DNA of 64,000 nucleotides from positions 1-64,000 of the forward strand of contig CABZCZ010000001.1 of assembly GCA_902524385.1 (NCBI GenBank). Reading direction: 5' to 3'. The notes beneath the pieces are model-generated. The model was not told where the DNA came from. It saw only the letters and a list, made by a program, of their open reading frames with translations, and did not search any database. The stretch comes from an uncultured Alphaproteobacteria bacterium (GTDB lineage Bacteria > Pseudomonadota > Alphaproteobacteria > HIMB59 > GCA-002718135). A program made the translations under genes and the position numbers. Of this stretch, positions 9,113 to 17,338 are shown piece after piece. Position 1 is the stretch's first letter, and each line of letters starts with the position of its first letter.

Positions 9113-10527
9113 TAATATAATGTTGATTTAATTTTATTATTTTCATTTAAAAACCTTTCTAAAAGGTTTTGACTAATTTTTGTTCTATAATTTTTTGATG
9201 CTCTCATGTCATCTATTGGGTCAAATTCTTTTTTAATAATTTTCTTTGCTTTATTAATATTTTCTTCATTAAATATTTTATTCAATAAAAAATTTTGTGC
9301 TTTTTCAGCTATTTTTGGAGTTTCAGCTAAACCTCCGCAAACTATTTTTATTTCTTTAATAATTTTTTTTTCAATTCTAGCATTTATAGCCATGAAAACA
9401 GAACTTATGTCATCATCTATTCTTTTTGAAATTTTGTAGCATTTAAGAATATTTTTTTTGTTAATCGGTATTATTATTTCCTTAATTATTTCATTAGATT
9501 TTAATTTTGTTTTTCGATAACTAATAAAATAATTATTTAACAATAATGTTTTTTTCACTTTACCATGGATAACAATCTTACTATTGAGTGCAATTAAAAC
9601 AGGCAAACTATCACCTATTGGAGATGCGCTTCCAATATTACCTCCAAGTGATGCAGTATTTCTTATCTGTTCAGAACCGTATCTTTCAAACATTTTAGCA
9701 AATGTTGGATATATATTTTCTAAAATTGGTAAAATATCGTTAATAGGAGTTGCTGAACCAATGTGTAGATTATTCTTTTTATTTTTAATATAATTTAAAT
9801 CTTTATTTGACCCTAAATAAAAAATATTTTTTAGATCTTTTCTTTTTTTTGTTACTTCAAGAGCTAGATCCGTACCCCCGACTAGTAAATGTGAATGAGT
9901 ATTTTTTTTGTAGTCGTTTAATAGGGATTTTAAATTATAATGGATAAAAAACTTGGAGTCATTTTTTTTAATAACAATATCAGTCTTCTTAATCGATTTT
10001 AATAATTTAAAAACTTTTCTATTTGATAACTTGTTACTTTCATAACTATACATATTTTTAATTGCATTTTTAATTGGAAGATAGCCTGTACATCTACATA
10101 AGTTTCCAGAAAGATATTTATCTATATTTTCTTCTGTTGGTTTTATTCTATTTTCATACATATTGTACATTGACATGATAATACCAGGTGTACAAAAACC
10201 ACATTGAGATCCATCACTATCAATCATAGATTGTTGAACAGGATGTAATTTATTTTTTTGTATATGCTCAACTGTTATTAATTGTTTTCCATGAAGAGAA
10301 TACAAAAAAGTGATACAAGCATTAATACTTTTATAAAAAATTTTATTCTCTTTTAATTCTCCTACTACTGCAGTACATGCTCCGCAATCACCAGACGCAC
10401 AACCTTCTTTTGTTCCTGTTAATTCTTGATTATTTCTAATATAATTTAATACAGTTGTATTTGTGTCTAAATCTTTGATAGATATTTTTTCTTCATTAAG
10501 AAGAAAATCAATATGAGCTCTAGACAC
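9112..10527 (-). CDS. xdhA: Xanthine dehydrogenase, FeS/FAD subunit
   Basis: Electron-transfer subunit of XdhAB, carrying electrons from the molybdenum site through two [2Fe-2S] clusters to FAD and NAD+. The 471-residue protein has the plant-ferredoxin cluster motif EGCASGDCGAC (Cys43, 48, 51) and the second cluster motifs SQCGFCTPG and NLCRCTGY in the first 150 residues. The FAD-binding domain follows (LLVGGTDLALEV, then NTASLGGNIGSASPIGDSLP). The C-terminal CO-dehydrogenase-flavoprotein-like region completes it. It shares its first base with the end of the hiuH gene upstream and overlaps xdhB by one base. Domain order and length are typical of XdhA. Confidence 0.95.
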   Translation of the reverse strand: MSRAHIDFLLNEEKISIKDLDTNTTVLNYIRNNQELTGTKEGCASGDCGACTAVVGELKENKIFYKSINACITFLYSLHGKQLITVEHIQKNKLHPVQQSMIDSDGSQCGFCTPGIIMSMYNMYENRIKPTEENIDKYLSGNLCRCTGYLPIKNAIKNMYSYESNKLSNRKVFKLLKSIKKTDIVIKKNDSKFFIHYNLKSLLNDYKKNTHSHLLVGGTDLALEVTKKRKDLKNIFYLGSNKDLNYIKNKKNNLHIGSATPINDILPILENIYPTFAKMFERYGSEQIRNTASLGGNIGSASPIGDSLPVLIALNSKIVIHGKVKKTLLLNNYFISYRKTKLKSNEIIKEIIIPINKKNILKCYKISKRIDDDISSVFMAINARIEKKIIKEIKIVCGGLAETPKIAEKAQNFLLNKIFNEENINKAKKIIKKEFDPIDDMRASKNYRTKISQNLLERFLNENNKIKSTLY

Positions 10528-10880
10528 TAGCTTCCTCTATATGTTGAATAACTCCACGGGGTAATAAGAAGAGGAACATGATAGTGCTCTTCTTTGTTTA
10601 TTCCAAATCTAATTATCACGTCGTCAAGAAAGAATGGCTCATCTAGATTTGTAAATTCCTTAAAATAACTCCCGCAAAGAAATAATAACTCATATTTTCC
10701 AAGAATAAAATTCTCTTTACTTAAGATAGGTTCATCACATCTACCATCTTCATTGAGAATGAAATTTGAAATTTTAACTTTATTTTCACCATCAATTTTG
10801 AAAAGAGACCCTTTTATGCCAGAACCAGGCTTACCATTATAGGTATCTAAAATATGAGTAGTTAAATATCCTTTAGACAT
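10527..10880 (-). CDS. uraH: 5-hydroxyisourate hydrolase (transthyretin-like)
   Basis: Hydrolyses 5-hydroxyisourate, the PuuD product, to OHCU. The start is placed at the internal ATG giving MSKGYLTTHILDTYNG, because the family begins there; an in-frame ATG 16 codons upstream would add an atypical extension. The resulting 117 residues match the usual 110-120. Conserved features are the catalytic His in LTTHILD, the H-x-H-V-P-LL segment (YHVPLLITPWSYSTY), and the C-terminal tetrapeptide YRGS that marks the hydrolase rather than vertebrate transthyretin. It is the first gene of the leftward purine operon, divergent from puuE across a 52-bp spacer. Confidence 0.93.
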   Translation of the reverse strand: MSKGYLTTHILDTYNGKPGSGIKGSLFKIDGENKVKISNFILNEDGRCDEPILSKENFILGKYELLFLCGSYFKEFTNLDEPFFLDDVIIRFGINKEEHYHVPLLITPWSYSTYRGS

Positions 10881-10932
10881 AATAATTATTCGTTTATACA
10901 GTATTTGGCTAAATATCAAATCAAGCATTTTT
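10881..10932. promoter_or_regulatory. Shared control spacer between the two purine operons
   Basis: This 52-bp AT-rich spacer is the only DNA between the divergent starts of uraH (leftward) and puuE (rightward), so the promoters of both purine arms must lie in it or in the adjoining coding DNA. It contains an imperfect inverted repeat with 5-bp arms, TATTT-GGCT-AAATA (about 10900-10913), placed to act on both directions. No convincing -35/-10 pair could be fixed by eye. The operator reading is inference; the shared spacer is seen directly. Confidence 0.45.
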
Positions 10933-11844
10933 ATGAAAGATAAAAGAAATTACATAGGTTATGGAAATAATGACTCTAAGTTTTATTGGCCTAACAAATC
11001 GAAACTCGCTCTGCAATTTGTTCTAAATTATGAGGAAGGTGCCGAAAATTCAATAATGAATGGTGATGAAGGATCAGAAACCTTTTTATCCGAAATAATT
11101 AATGCCAAGCAAATAATAGGTGAAAGAAATATGAATATGGAGTCGATCTATGAGTATGGCTCAAGAAGAGGTTTTTGGAGGATACATAATGAGTTTGAAA
11201 AAAGAAAATTACCTTTAACAATATTTGGTGTTGGTATGGCTTTAGAAAAAAATCCCGAAGTTTGTGAACAAATAATTAAATCAAAGTATGAAGTAGCTAG
11301 TCATGGTTATAGATGGATAGATTATCAAAATGTAACTGATAAGGTTGAAAAAGAACATACTATAAAATGTAACAACATTATTAAAGATATTTTTGGATAT
11401 TTTCCTTCTGGTTGGTATACTGGTAGAACAAGTCCAAATACAAGAAATATAATTTTAGATAATACAAATATTATTTACGATAGTGATTCCTATTCTGATG
11501 ATTTACCCTACTGGATAAAAGTAAAAAATAAAAAGCATCTAATTATTCCATACACTTTAGATAATAATGATATGAGATTCTCTACCTTACAAGGTTTTAA
11601 CACAGGTGAGGATTTTTATAATTACTTAAAAAATTCATTCGATACATTATACAGAGAAGCAAATGAGTTTAATAAACCTAAAATGATGAGTGTAGGTTTA
11701 CATTGTAGATTAATAGCTAGACCCGGAAGATTTATGTCTTTGGTAAAATTTTTGAATTATATTTCTGGATACAATGATATTTGGATATGTAAAAGAGAGG
11801 AAATTGCCAATCATTGGTATGAAAATTTTAGTAATGAAAATTAA
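10933..11844 (+). CDS. puuE: Allantoinase PuuE, polysaccharide-deacetylase fold
   Basis: Opens the allantoin ring to allantoate. The 303-residue protein belongs to the metal-independent PuuE class (NodB/polysaccharide-deacetylase fold), not the dinuclear amidohydrolase allantoinase. The family N-terminus is present (RNYIGYGN, LALQFVLNYEEGAENS), followed by EYGSRRGFWRI, the EVASHGYRWIDYQ segment, GWYTGRTSPNT, and SVGLHCRLIARPGR near the end. It heads the rightward purine operon, divergent from uraH. The next gene, uraD, starts 11 bp before its stop. The order puuE-uraD-alc-allA follows pathway chemistry around it. Confidence 0.94.
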   Translation: MKDKRNYIGYGNNDSKFYWPNKSKLALQFVLNYEEGAENSIMNGDEGSETFLSEIINAKQIIGERNMNMESIYEYGSRRGFWRIHNEFEKRKLPLTIFGVGMALEKNPEVCEQIIKSKYEVASHGYRWIDYQNVTDKVEKEHTIKCNNIIKDIFGYFPSGWYTGRTSPNTRNIILDNTNIIYDSDSYSDDLPYWIKVKNKKHLIIPYTLDNNDMRFSTLQGFNTGEDFYNYLKNSFDTLYREANEFNKPKMMSVGLHCRLIARPGRFMSLVKFLNYISGYNDIWICKREEIANHWYENFSNEN

Positions 11845-12343
11845 AGATATAAATAATTATAACTCTAAAAAGTTTATTAATTCTTTTAAAAATATTTATG
11901 AAGAATCTAAATTTATAACAGAACAGGCTGATAAAAAGCGACCATTTAAAAATAAAAAAGAAATGATATTAGTATTTTTAGAATTGTTTGACAATTTAGA
12001 TGAAGAAACTAAAATAAACATAATTAAAAAACATCCTGATCTAGCAGATAAAATAAAAATAAATAAAGTTTTGTCTAAACTATCTGATGAAGAACAAACT
12101 AGATCTGGTTTAAAAGATTGTTCAGAACAAGAGTTTAACTTATTTAATGATTTAAATTCAAGATTTAAAAATAAATTTAATATTCCATTTATTTTTGCGG
12201 TTAGAAATAAAAATAAAAATGAAATTTTAACAGAGTTCAAAAGTAGATTAGATAATAACGATTTAAACTTAGAAATAAAAACTTCAATATCGCAAGTAAA
12301 AGAAATTGCTAAATTAAGATTAACAGAATTGATTAATGAATAA
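11834..12343 (+). CDS. uraD: OHCU decarboxylase
   Basis: Decarboxylates 2-oxo-4-hydroxy-4-carboxy-5-ureidoimidazoline to S-allantoin. The start is set at the ATG reading MKIKDINNYN, giving 169 residues, which is the family length; longer in-frame starts inside puuE are unlikely. Diagnostic features are the catalytic His in HPDLADK, the SDEEQTRSGL helix (family S-x-x-E-Q-x-x-x-GL), and the FNDLNSRFKNKFNIPFIFAV segment ending in the conserved Pro-Phe-Ile. It overlaps puuE by 11 bp and the allantoicase start by 8 bp. Adjacency to uraH on the other arm completes the urate to allantoin steps. Confidence 0.93.
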   Translation: MKIKDINNYNSKKFINSFKNIYEESKFITEQADKKRPFKNKKEMILVFLELFDNLDEETKINIIKKHPDLADKIKINKVLSKLSDEEQTRSGLKDCSEQEFNLFNDLNSRFKNKFNIPFIFAVRNKNKNEILTEFKSRLDNNDLNLEIKTSISQVKEIAKLRLTELINE

Positions 12344-13313
12344 GAAATACATTCAAAAAAATTATATAAACTTATGTAGTAAGGTTCTAGGTACAAAAAT
12401 TCATAGTTTCTCTGATCAGTTTTTTGGGTCAGCATACAGATTGCTTAAAGAGGAACAGCCAATTTTTAAAGAAGGAGTATATGATAATAATGGGAAGTGG
12501 ATGGATGGATGGGAAACAAGAAGAAAAAGAAATAAAGGAAATGATTATGTTACTATTAAATTAGGCCTACCAGGTAAAATTAATTTTGCTGAAATAGACA
12601 CAAGCCATTTTAATGGTAATCAACCCGAATGCGCCAGTATTGATGCTTGTTATTTTGAAAAAAATAAATTTAATTGGGTAAACATTTTATCAAAAAAAAA
12701 ACTTAAACCAAATTATCTTCATGTTTTTAAAACTAAACAGAATAATAAAGTTTTTAATTATATAAGATTGAATATTTATCCAGACGGAGGTGTTGCAAGA
12801 TTAAAACTACTAGGAAATTTAGATATATCAAAATTAAAATTTCCAAATAAAAAATTTGATTTACTTAGCGTCCTTAACGGATCAAAAATTGTTGCATGTA
12901 GCGATGAACATTTCGGCAGGGTAGAAAATTTGTTACTTCCATTTAAATCTAAAAATATGGGTAATGGCTGGGAAACTAAAAGAAGAAGAGGAGCAGGATA
13001 TGATTGGGTTATAATTAAACTTGGAAAACCTGGTTTAATTGAAAAGTTTAATATTGAAACTCATTATTTTAAAGGGAATTATCCGTCTCATTGTTCAGTA
13101 CAATATCTTTATTCAATAAAAAATATAAATCTAAGCAAATTAATAAATGAAAGCAAAAATTGGGAATATTTAATCAAAAATAAAACTTTAAAACCTAATT
13201 CATCATTAAAAATCAATTCAATTAAACACATTAAAAAAATAAATTATTTGAAGTTAAATATTTATCCTGACGGCGGCATTTCGCGGATCAGGGCGATAGG
13301 AAAGTTTTTGTGA
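12336..13313 (+). CDS. alc: Allantoicase
   Basis: Hydrolyses allantoate to ureidoglycolate and urea. The 325-residue protein is an internal duplication typical of the family: two copies of a jelly-roll unit, each with a D-x-x-F-G segment (SDQFFGSAYRLL and SDEHFGRVENLL), a GWETRRKR/GWETKRRRG block, a D-x-V-x-IKLG strand, an S/T-H-F/YF-x-GN-x-P loop, and a LNIYPDGG segment near each repeat's end. It overlaps uraD by 8 bp and the GTG start of allA by 4 bp. Some bacteria use allantoate amidohydrolase instead; none is seen here, so this enzyme defines the urea-releasing route. Confidence 0.93.
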   Translation: MNKKYIQKNYINLCSKVLGTKIHSFSDQFFGSAYRLLKEEQPIFKEGVYDNNGKWMDGWETRRKRNKGNDYVTIKLGLPGKINFAEIDTSHFNGNQPECASIDACYFEKNKFNWVNILSKKKLKPNYLHVFKTKQNNKVFNYIRLNIYPDGGVARLKLLGNLDISKLKFPNKKFDLLSVLNGSKIVACSDEHFGRVENLLLPFKSKNMGNGWETKRRRGAGYDWVIIKLGKPGLIEKFNIETHYFKGNYPSHCSVQYLYSIKNINLSKLINESKNWEYLIKNKTLKPNSSLKINSIKHIKKINYLKLNIYPDGGISRIRAIGKFL

Positions 13314-13804
13314 AATATAAGATAAAGAATATTAGTAAAGAAAATTTTAAAAATTACGGTGATCTTATTACAATATCGAATAAAAATTATGAAAGTATCA
13401 ATAAAAATACAACTGATAGTTTTTTTGATTTAGCAAATATTCAAATAATTGGTGATGACAAAAGATCTAGATTAAATATTTTTCAAGCAAAGAAAAGGAA
13501 CTTTCCATTAAAAATTAACATGTTAGAAAATCATCCCTTCAGCTCTCAAGTATTTCTTCCATTTAATGCTACGGGATTTTTAGTTTTAGTTGCACCATTA
13601 GGCGATAAACCTAAAATTGATTTAATCGAAATATTCAAAGTAAGTGGTGGTGATGGTATAAATTTTAATCCCAAAGTATGGCATTTTCCTCTAATATCTC
13701 TTGAGAATGAAAAATATATTACCATTGATAAAAAAGATGCAGATAATAATATTGAGATTTATAATTTTACTCAATCTGAAATATTTGAATTAAAATATGA
13801 GTGA
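13310..13804 (+). CDS. allA: Ureidoglycolate lyase
   Basis: Splits ureidoglycolate into glyoxylate and urea, ending the pathway. At 164 residues it has the cupin-like AllA fold with ENHPFSSQVFLPFNATGFLVLVAP (the family has H-x-x-S-Q-x-F-x-P) and the VWHFPLISL segment (family G-x-WH-x-P). The start is GTG inside the allantoicase stop region, a 4-bp GTGA overlap that implies translational coupling. The 3' end overlaps the ABC ATPase start by 8 bp, tying the catabolic genes and the importer into one transcript. No urease gene occurs in this window, so the fate of urea is unknown. Confidence 0.88.
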   Translation: MKYKIKNISKENFKNYGDLITISNKNYESINKNTTDSFFDLANIQIIGDDKRSRLNIFQAKKRNFPLKINMLENHPFSSQVFLPFNATGFLVLVAPLGDKPKIDLIEIFKVSGGDGINFNPKVWHFPLISLENEKYITIDKKDADNNIEIYNFTQSEIFELKYE

Positions 13805-15302
13805 TACAATTTTAAACATAGAAAATATTACAAAATCTTTTCCAAGAGTAATTGCAAACAAAAAGGTTACCTTTGATATTAAAAAAAATGCAGTTCATGC
13901 AATTTTAGGAGAAAATGGAGCAGGGAAATCTACTTTGGTAAAAATTCTGTATGGTCTCTTAGAGCCAGATGAAGGAAATATTAAATTAAATAATAAGAAT
14001 TTTAAAGTTAATTCACCAGCTGAAGCAAGAAAGCAAGGAATAGGAATGGTATTTCAGCATTTTTCTTTATTTGATTCTTTATCAGTAAAAGAAAATTTAA
14101 TTTTAGGCATTGATGAAAAGATGTCTTATTCAGATTTAGAAAATAAGCTAGAAAATATAAGCTCAAGATATAATCTTCCCTTAAATTTAGATGCTCCAAT
14201 TACTGCTTTATCAGCTGGAGAAAAGCAGCGTGTAGAAATTGTAAGAATTTTATTACAAGACCCTCAGATACTTATTATGGATGAACCAACTTCAGTCTTA
14301 ACACCGCAAGAAGTTGAAAGTTTGTTTGTAACCTTAAATGCACTAGTAAAAGAAAGTCGTACGATATTATATATTACTCATAAACTTGAAGAAGTAATAT
14401 CAATATGTGACACAGTAACAATAATGAGAAATGGTGAAATTATAGACACTTCAAGTACTTCCAATCAAACTGCAAAAACACTTGCAACAAAAATGCTAGG
14501 GCAAAAATTAGATGATTTAAAAACTAATTATGGGCAAATAAAAGATGAAGTTAACTTTGAAGTTAAAAATATTTCATGTGATTTTAATGATCCATTTTTA
14601 ACAGACCTTAAAAATATTTCTTTTCAAGTTAGAGTGGGTGAAATTTATGGTATTGCTGGTGTTGCTGGTAATGGACAATCAGAATTAATGGATATTTTAA
14701 CAGGAGAAAATATAAATATTAAATCTGGATCTATTACTTTTGATAATAAAAAAATTGAAAAGTATGGACCGCAAAAAAGAAGAGATTTATCTATTTCGTT
14801 TGTTCCAGAGAATAGATTGGGTCATAGTGCAGTACCTGAATTAAGTTTGTCTGAAAATATTCTTTTGAGTCAATTTCCAAAAAATAATTTTATTAAAAAT
14901 GGTATAATATTGAAAAATAACGTTGATGATTTTGCCAATAATGTAATTAATGAATATAAAGTTATTACCCCTGGGAATGATGCTAAAGCATCAAGTTTAT
15001 CTGGAGGAAATTTACAAAAATACGTCATAGGTAGAGAAATATCATCAAAACCAAAAATATTAATTATTTCGCATCCAACTTGGGGCATAGATGCTGGTGC
15101 AGAGCATTCTATAAGAGAGTCTTTGATAGAATTATCTCAAAATGGAACATCTATAATTGTCATTTCTCAAGATTTAGATGAATTGATTGAAATTACTCAT
15201 AAAATTTCTGTTATTTATGATGGTAATTTATCCAAACCTTTTAATACTAGTGAAGTAGAAATAGAAAAATTAGGATTATTAATGGGTGGAAAAAATGAAT
15301 AG
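13797..15302 (+). CDS. Nucleoside/purine ABC importer, ATP-binding protein
   Basis: Tandem ATPase of the sugar/nucleoside CUT2-like importers that pair with BMP-family binding proteins (NupO/YufO type). The first half has a normal Walker A GENGAGKST (residues 38-46), signature LSAGEKQR and Walker B ILIMDEPTS. The second half is degenerate at Walker A (GVAGNGQSE, the lysine replaced by Gln) but keeps LSGGNLQK, as usual in this class. 501 residues is the family length. It overlaps allA by 8 bp and the first permease by 8 bp. Its position inside the purine operon suggests it energises uptake of purine nucleosides or bases; the exact ligand is inference. Confidence 0.9.
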   Translation: MSDTILNIENITKSFPRVIANKKVTFDIKKNAVHAILGENGAGKSTLVKILYGLLEPDEGNIKLNNKNFKVNSPAEARKQGIGMVFQHFSLFDSLSVKENLILGIDEKMSYSDLENKLENISSRYNLPLNLDAPITALSAGEKQRVEIVRILLQDPQILIMDEPTSVLTPQEVESLFVTLNALVKESRTILYITHKLEEVISICDTVTIMRNGEIIDTSSTSNQTAKTLATKMLGQKLDDLKTNYGQIKDEVNFEVKNISCDFNDPFLTDLKNISFQVRVGEIYGIAGVAGNGQSELMDILTGENINIKSGSITFDNKKIEKYGPQKRRDLSISFVPENRLGHSAVPELSLSENILLSQFPKNNFIKNGIILKNNVDDFANNVINEYKVITPGNDAKASSLSGGNLQKYVIGREISSKPKILIISHPTWGIDAGAEHSIRESLIELSQNGTSIIVISQDLDELIEITHKISVIYDGNLSKPFNTSEVEIEKLGLLMGGKNE

Positions 15303-16368
15303 TTTACTTCCATCTATAGTTTCTCGTTCACAGAGTTCGGGTATAATGAATTTTTTTGTTCCCATAATATCTATTGTTTTAACTTTAATTACAGGTTCGA
15401 TTATTTTTGTTCTTCTTGGTTTTGATCCAGTTTATGCATTGTATACGTTTTTTATCTCACCCATTTCTTCAACCTACGGTATTTCTGAATTATTTGTAAA
15501 AGCAACTCCCTTAGCCTTAATTGCAATTGGTCTCTCATATTGTTTTAAGAATAATATTTATAATATTGGAGCTGAAGGACAACTTACCATGGGTGCAATT
15601 TTCGGTGGAGGTATTGGAATATTATTTCATGATACAAATGCTTTCTGGTTGTTACCATTAATGATTTTTGCTGGAGCAATTGGAGGAGCATTGTGGGGTT
15701 TAATTCCAGCTATTTTAAAAACAAAATTTAATACAAATGAAATTTTAACAAGTCTAATGTTAGTTTATGTTGCTTTATTTATTTTAGATTATTTAGTAGT
15801 GGGGCCTTGGAAAGATCCATTTGGCTATAGTTTCCCTAAATCAAGACCATTTAGTGAATCTGGAAGAATGCCTATATTATTTGATGGTTTAAGGGTGCAC
15901 TTTGGATTAATTATAACTCTATTTTTAATTTTTGTATCTTGGTTTATTTTTTCAAAAACTATTTTAGGCTTTCAATTAAAAGTATCCGGTTACAGTCCTA
16001 AAGCTGCGAAATATGCTGGTTTTAATCAAACAACTTTAGTTTTTTTTGCTTTTGCAATTTGTGGTGCTTTTGCAGGTATTGCAGGTTTAGCTGAAGTATC
16101 TGGCCCAATTGGATTATTATACAGAGATATTTCACCTAATTATGGATTTACTGCAATTATTGTTGCTTTCTTAGGTAGACTTCACCCAATTGGTATTATT
16201 TTTGCTTCTTTAGTTATCGCTCTTACTTATCTTGGTGCTGAAGATGCGCAATTGTTTTTACAAATACCTTCAGCAGTAGGTTTTATATTCCAAGGCTTAG
16301 TTTTATTCTATTTATTAGGTGCTGAATTACTAATTAACTATAAATTAACTTACAAAAAATTATTATGA
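15295..16368 (+). CDS. Nucleoside/purine ABC importer, permease 1
   Basis: Inner-membrane permease of the BMP-type importer (NupP/YufP-like). About 357 residues with eight to ten hydrophobic segments and the family markers NNIYNIGAEGQLTMGAIFGGG and NTNEILTSLMLVYVA. The ATG within the ATPase stop region is preferred; a GTG nine bases upstream is also in frame. It overlaps the ATPase gene by 8 bp and the second permease by 4 bp. The conserved IGAEGQ loop is the likely contact with the ATPase subunit. Function follows from the neighbours; substrate is inferred to be a purine or purine nucleoside. Confidence 0.9.
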   Translation: MNSLLPSIVSRSQSSGIMNFFVPIISIVLTLITGSIIFVLLGFDPVYALYTFFISPISSTYGISELFVKATPLALIAIGLSYCFKNNIYNIGAEGQLTMGAIFGGGIGILFHDTNAFWLLPLMIFAGAIGGALWGLIPAILKTKFNTNEILTSLMLVYVALFILDYLVVGPWKDPFGYSFPKSRPFSESGRMPILFDGLRVHFGLIITLFLIFVSWFIFSKTILGFQLKVSGYSPKAAKYAGFNQTTLVFFAFAICGAFAGIAGLAEVSGPIGLLYRDISPNYGFTAIIVAFLGRLHPIGIIFASLVIALTYLGAEDAQLFLQIPSAVGFIFQGLVLFYLLGAELLINYKLTYKKLL

Positions 16369-17234
16369 ATTTAGATTTAATACTTGGAATATTACAAATT
16401 GTTTTAATTGCAACAACACCTCTTGTTTTTGCTGGTATAGGTGAGTTAGTTACAGAAAAATCTGGAGTATTAAATTTAGGTGTAGAAGGAATGATGTTGG
16501 TAGGGGCAGTGTCAGCTTTTATTATCTTAGTAATTACTGGAAGTTATTTTTTAGCTTTTTTTGTATCTATATTATCTGGGATCATAATGTCTGGTTTATT
16601 TGCTTTTTTAGTTCTATTTTTAATGTCAAATCAAATCGCTACCGGATTAGCATTAACTATTTTTGGTATTGGTCTAAGTTCGATGCTTGGTAAACAATAT
16701 ATTGGAACCCCAATTGATGGTCTGTCACCATGGTTTTTTGTTATATTTTCCTTCTTAATTGTTTTTTTGGTTAGTTATTTTTTTTACAAAACTAAAGCTG
16801 GTTTGGTTTTAAGAGCAGTAGGGGAATCTCATAATTCTGCGCATGCCTTAGGATATAGCGTTATTAAAATTAGATTTTTATCAATTTTATTTGGAGGTTC
16901 TATGTGTGCTCTTGCAGGATCATATATTTCAATTTGTTATGCTCCAATGTGGCAAGAAGGTATGACAGCTGGACGTGGATGGATAGCATTAGCTTTAGTT
17001 GTATTTGCAACTTGGAAACCAGAAAGAGTTCTTATTGGAGCTTATATTTTTGGGGGCGTTACAATTCTTCAAATGAATCTTCAAGCTCTAGGTTTAAGAT
17101 TTCCTGGTCAATTTTTTAGTATGGCACCTTATGTGGCAACAATTATTGTTTTAGTATTAATATCTAGTAATAAATTAAGAATAAAACTTAGTGCACCAGC
17201 ATCTTTAACATTACCTTTCTACAAAGGAAGATAA
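16365..17234 (+). CDS. Nucleoside/purine ABC importer, permease 2
   Basis: Second permease of the importer (NupQ/YufQ-like), 289 residues with about eight to nine membrane helices. The family hallmark NLGVEGMMLVGAVSAF is present near residue 40 and ATGLALTIFGIGLSSMLG follows. It starts in a 4-bp ATGA overlap with permease 1, so the two are translationally coupled and probably form the heterodimeric channel. A 104-bp spacer separates it from the binding-protein gene, the largest gap in this operon. Its C-terminal tail (SAPASLTLPFYKGR) is soluble and short. Confidence 0.9.
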   Translation: MNLDLILGILQIVLIATTPLVFAGIGELVTEKSGVLNLGVEGMMLVGAVSAFIILVITGSYFLAFFVSILSGIIMSGLFAFLVLFLMSNQIATGLALTIFGIGLSSMLGKQYIGTPIDGLSPWFFVIFSFLIVFLVSYFFYKTKAGLVLRAVGESHNSAHALGYSVIKIRFLSILFGGSMCALAGSYISICYAPMWQEGMTAGRGWIALALVVFATWKPERVLIGAYIFGGVTILQMNLQALGLRFPGQFFSMAPYVATIIVLVLISSNKLRIKLSAPASLTLPFYKGR

Positions 17235-17291
17235 ATATCCACTCTTTTTTATTTATTCTCTTATACAATTATTGATCTGATCTGTTTCTAT

Positions 17292-17305
17292 ATTACAAAT
17301 GTAAT
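17292..17305. promoter_or_regulatory. Inverted repeat upstream of the BMP binding-protein gene
   Basis: A perfect inverted repeat with 6-bp arms and a 2-bp centre, ATTACA-AA-TGTAAT, lies 33 bp before the binding-protein start. A -35-like TTACAA (17293-17298) inside it is followed after 17 bp by TTATAT (17316-17321), so a repressor bound here could block an internal promoter. A good ribosome site, GAGG, precedes the ATG. Promoter and operator roles are inference; the symmetry is seen. Confidence 0.35.
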
Positions 17306-17338
17306 TGAGTAATCGTTATATTAGCAGGTGAGGTTAAA

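Noticed and set aside
6839..10527. Carbon monoxide or nicotinate dehydrogenase
   Set aside because: Shared molybdenum-hydroxylase fold, but the operon's purine enzymes and two-subunit layout indicate xanthine dehydrogenase.
11896..12435. Leftward ORF of 179 residues across uraD
   Set aside because: Antisense shadow of uraD and the start of allantoicase, both strongly supported; its composition is that of a reverse-read AT-rich gene.
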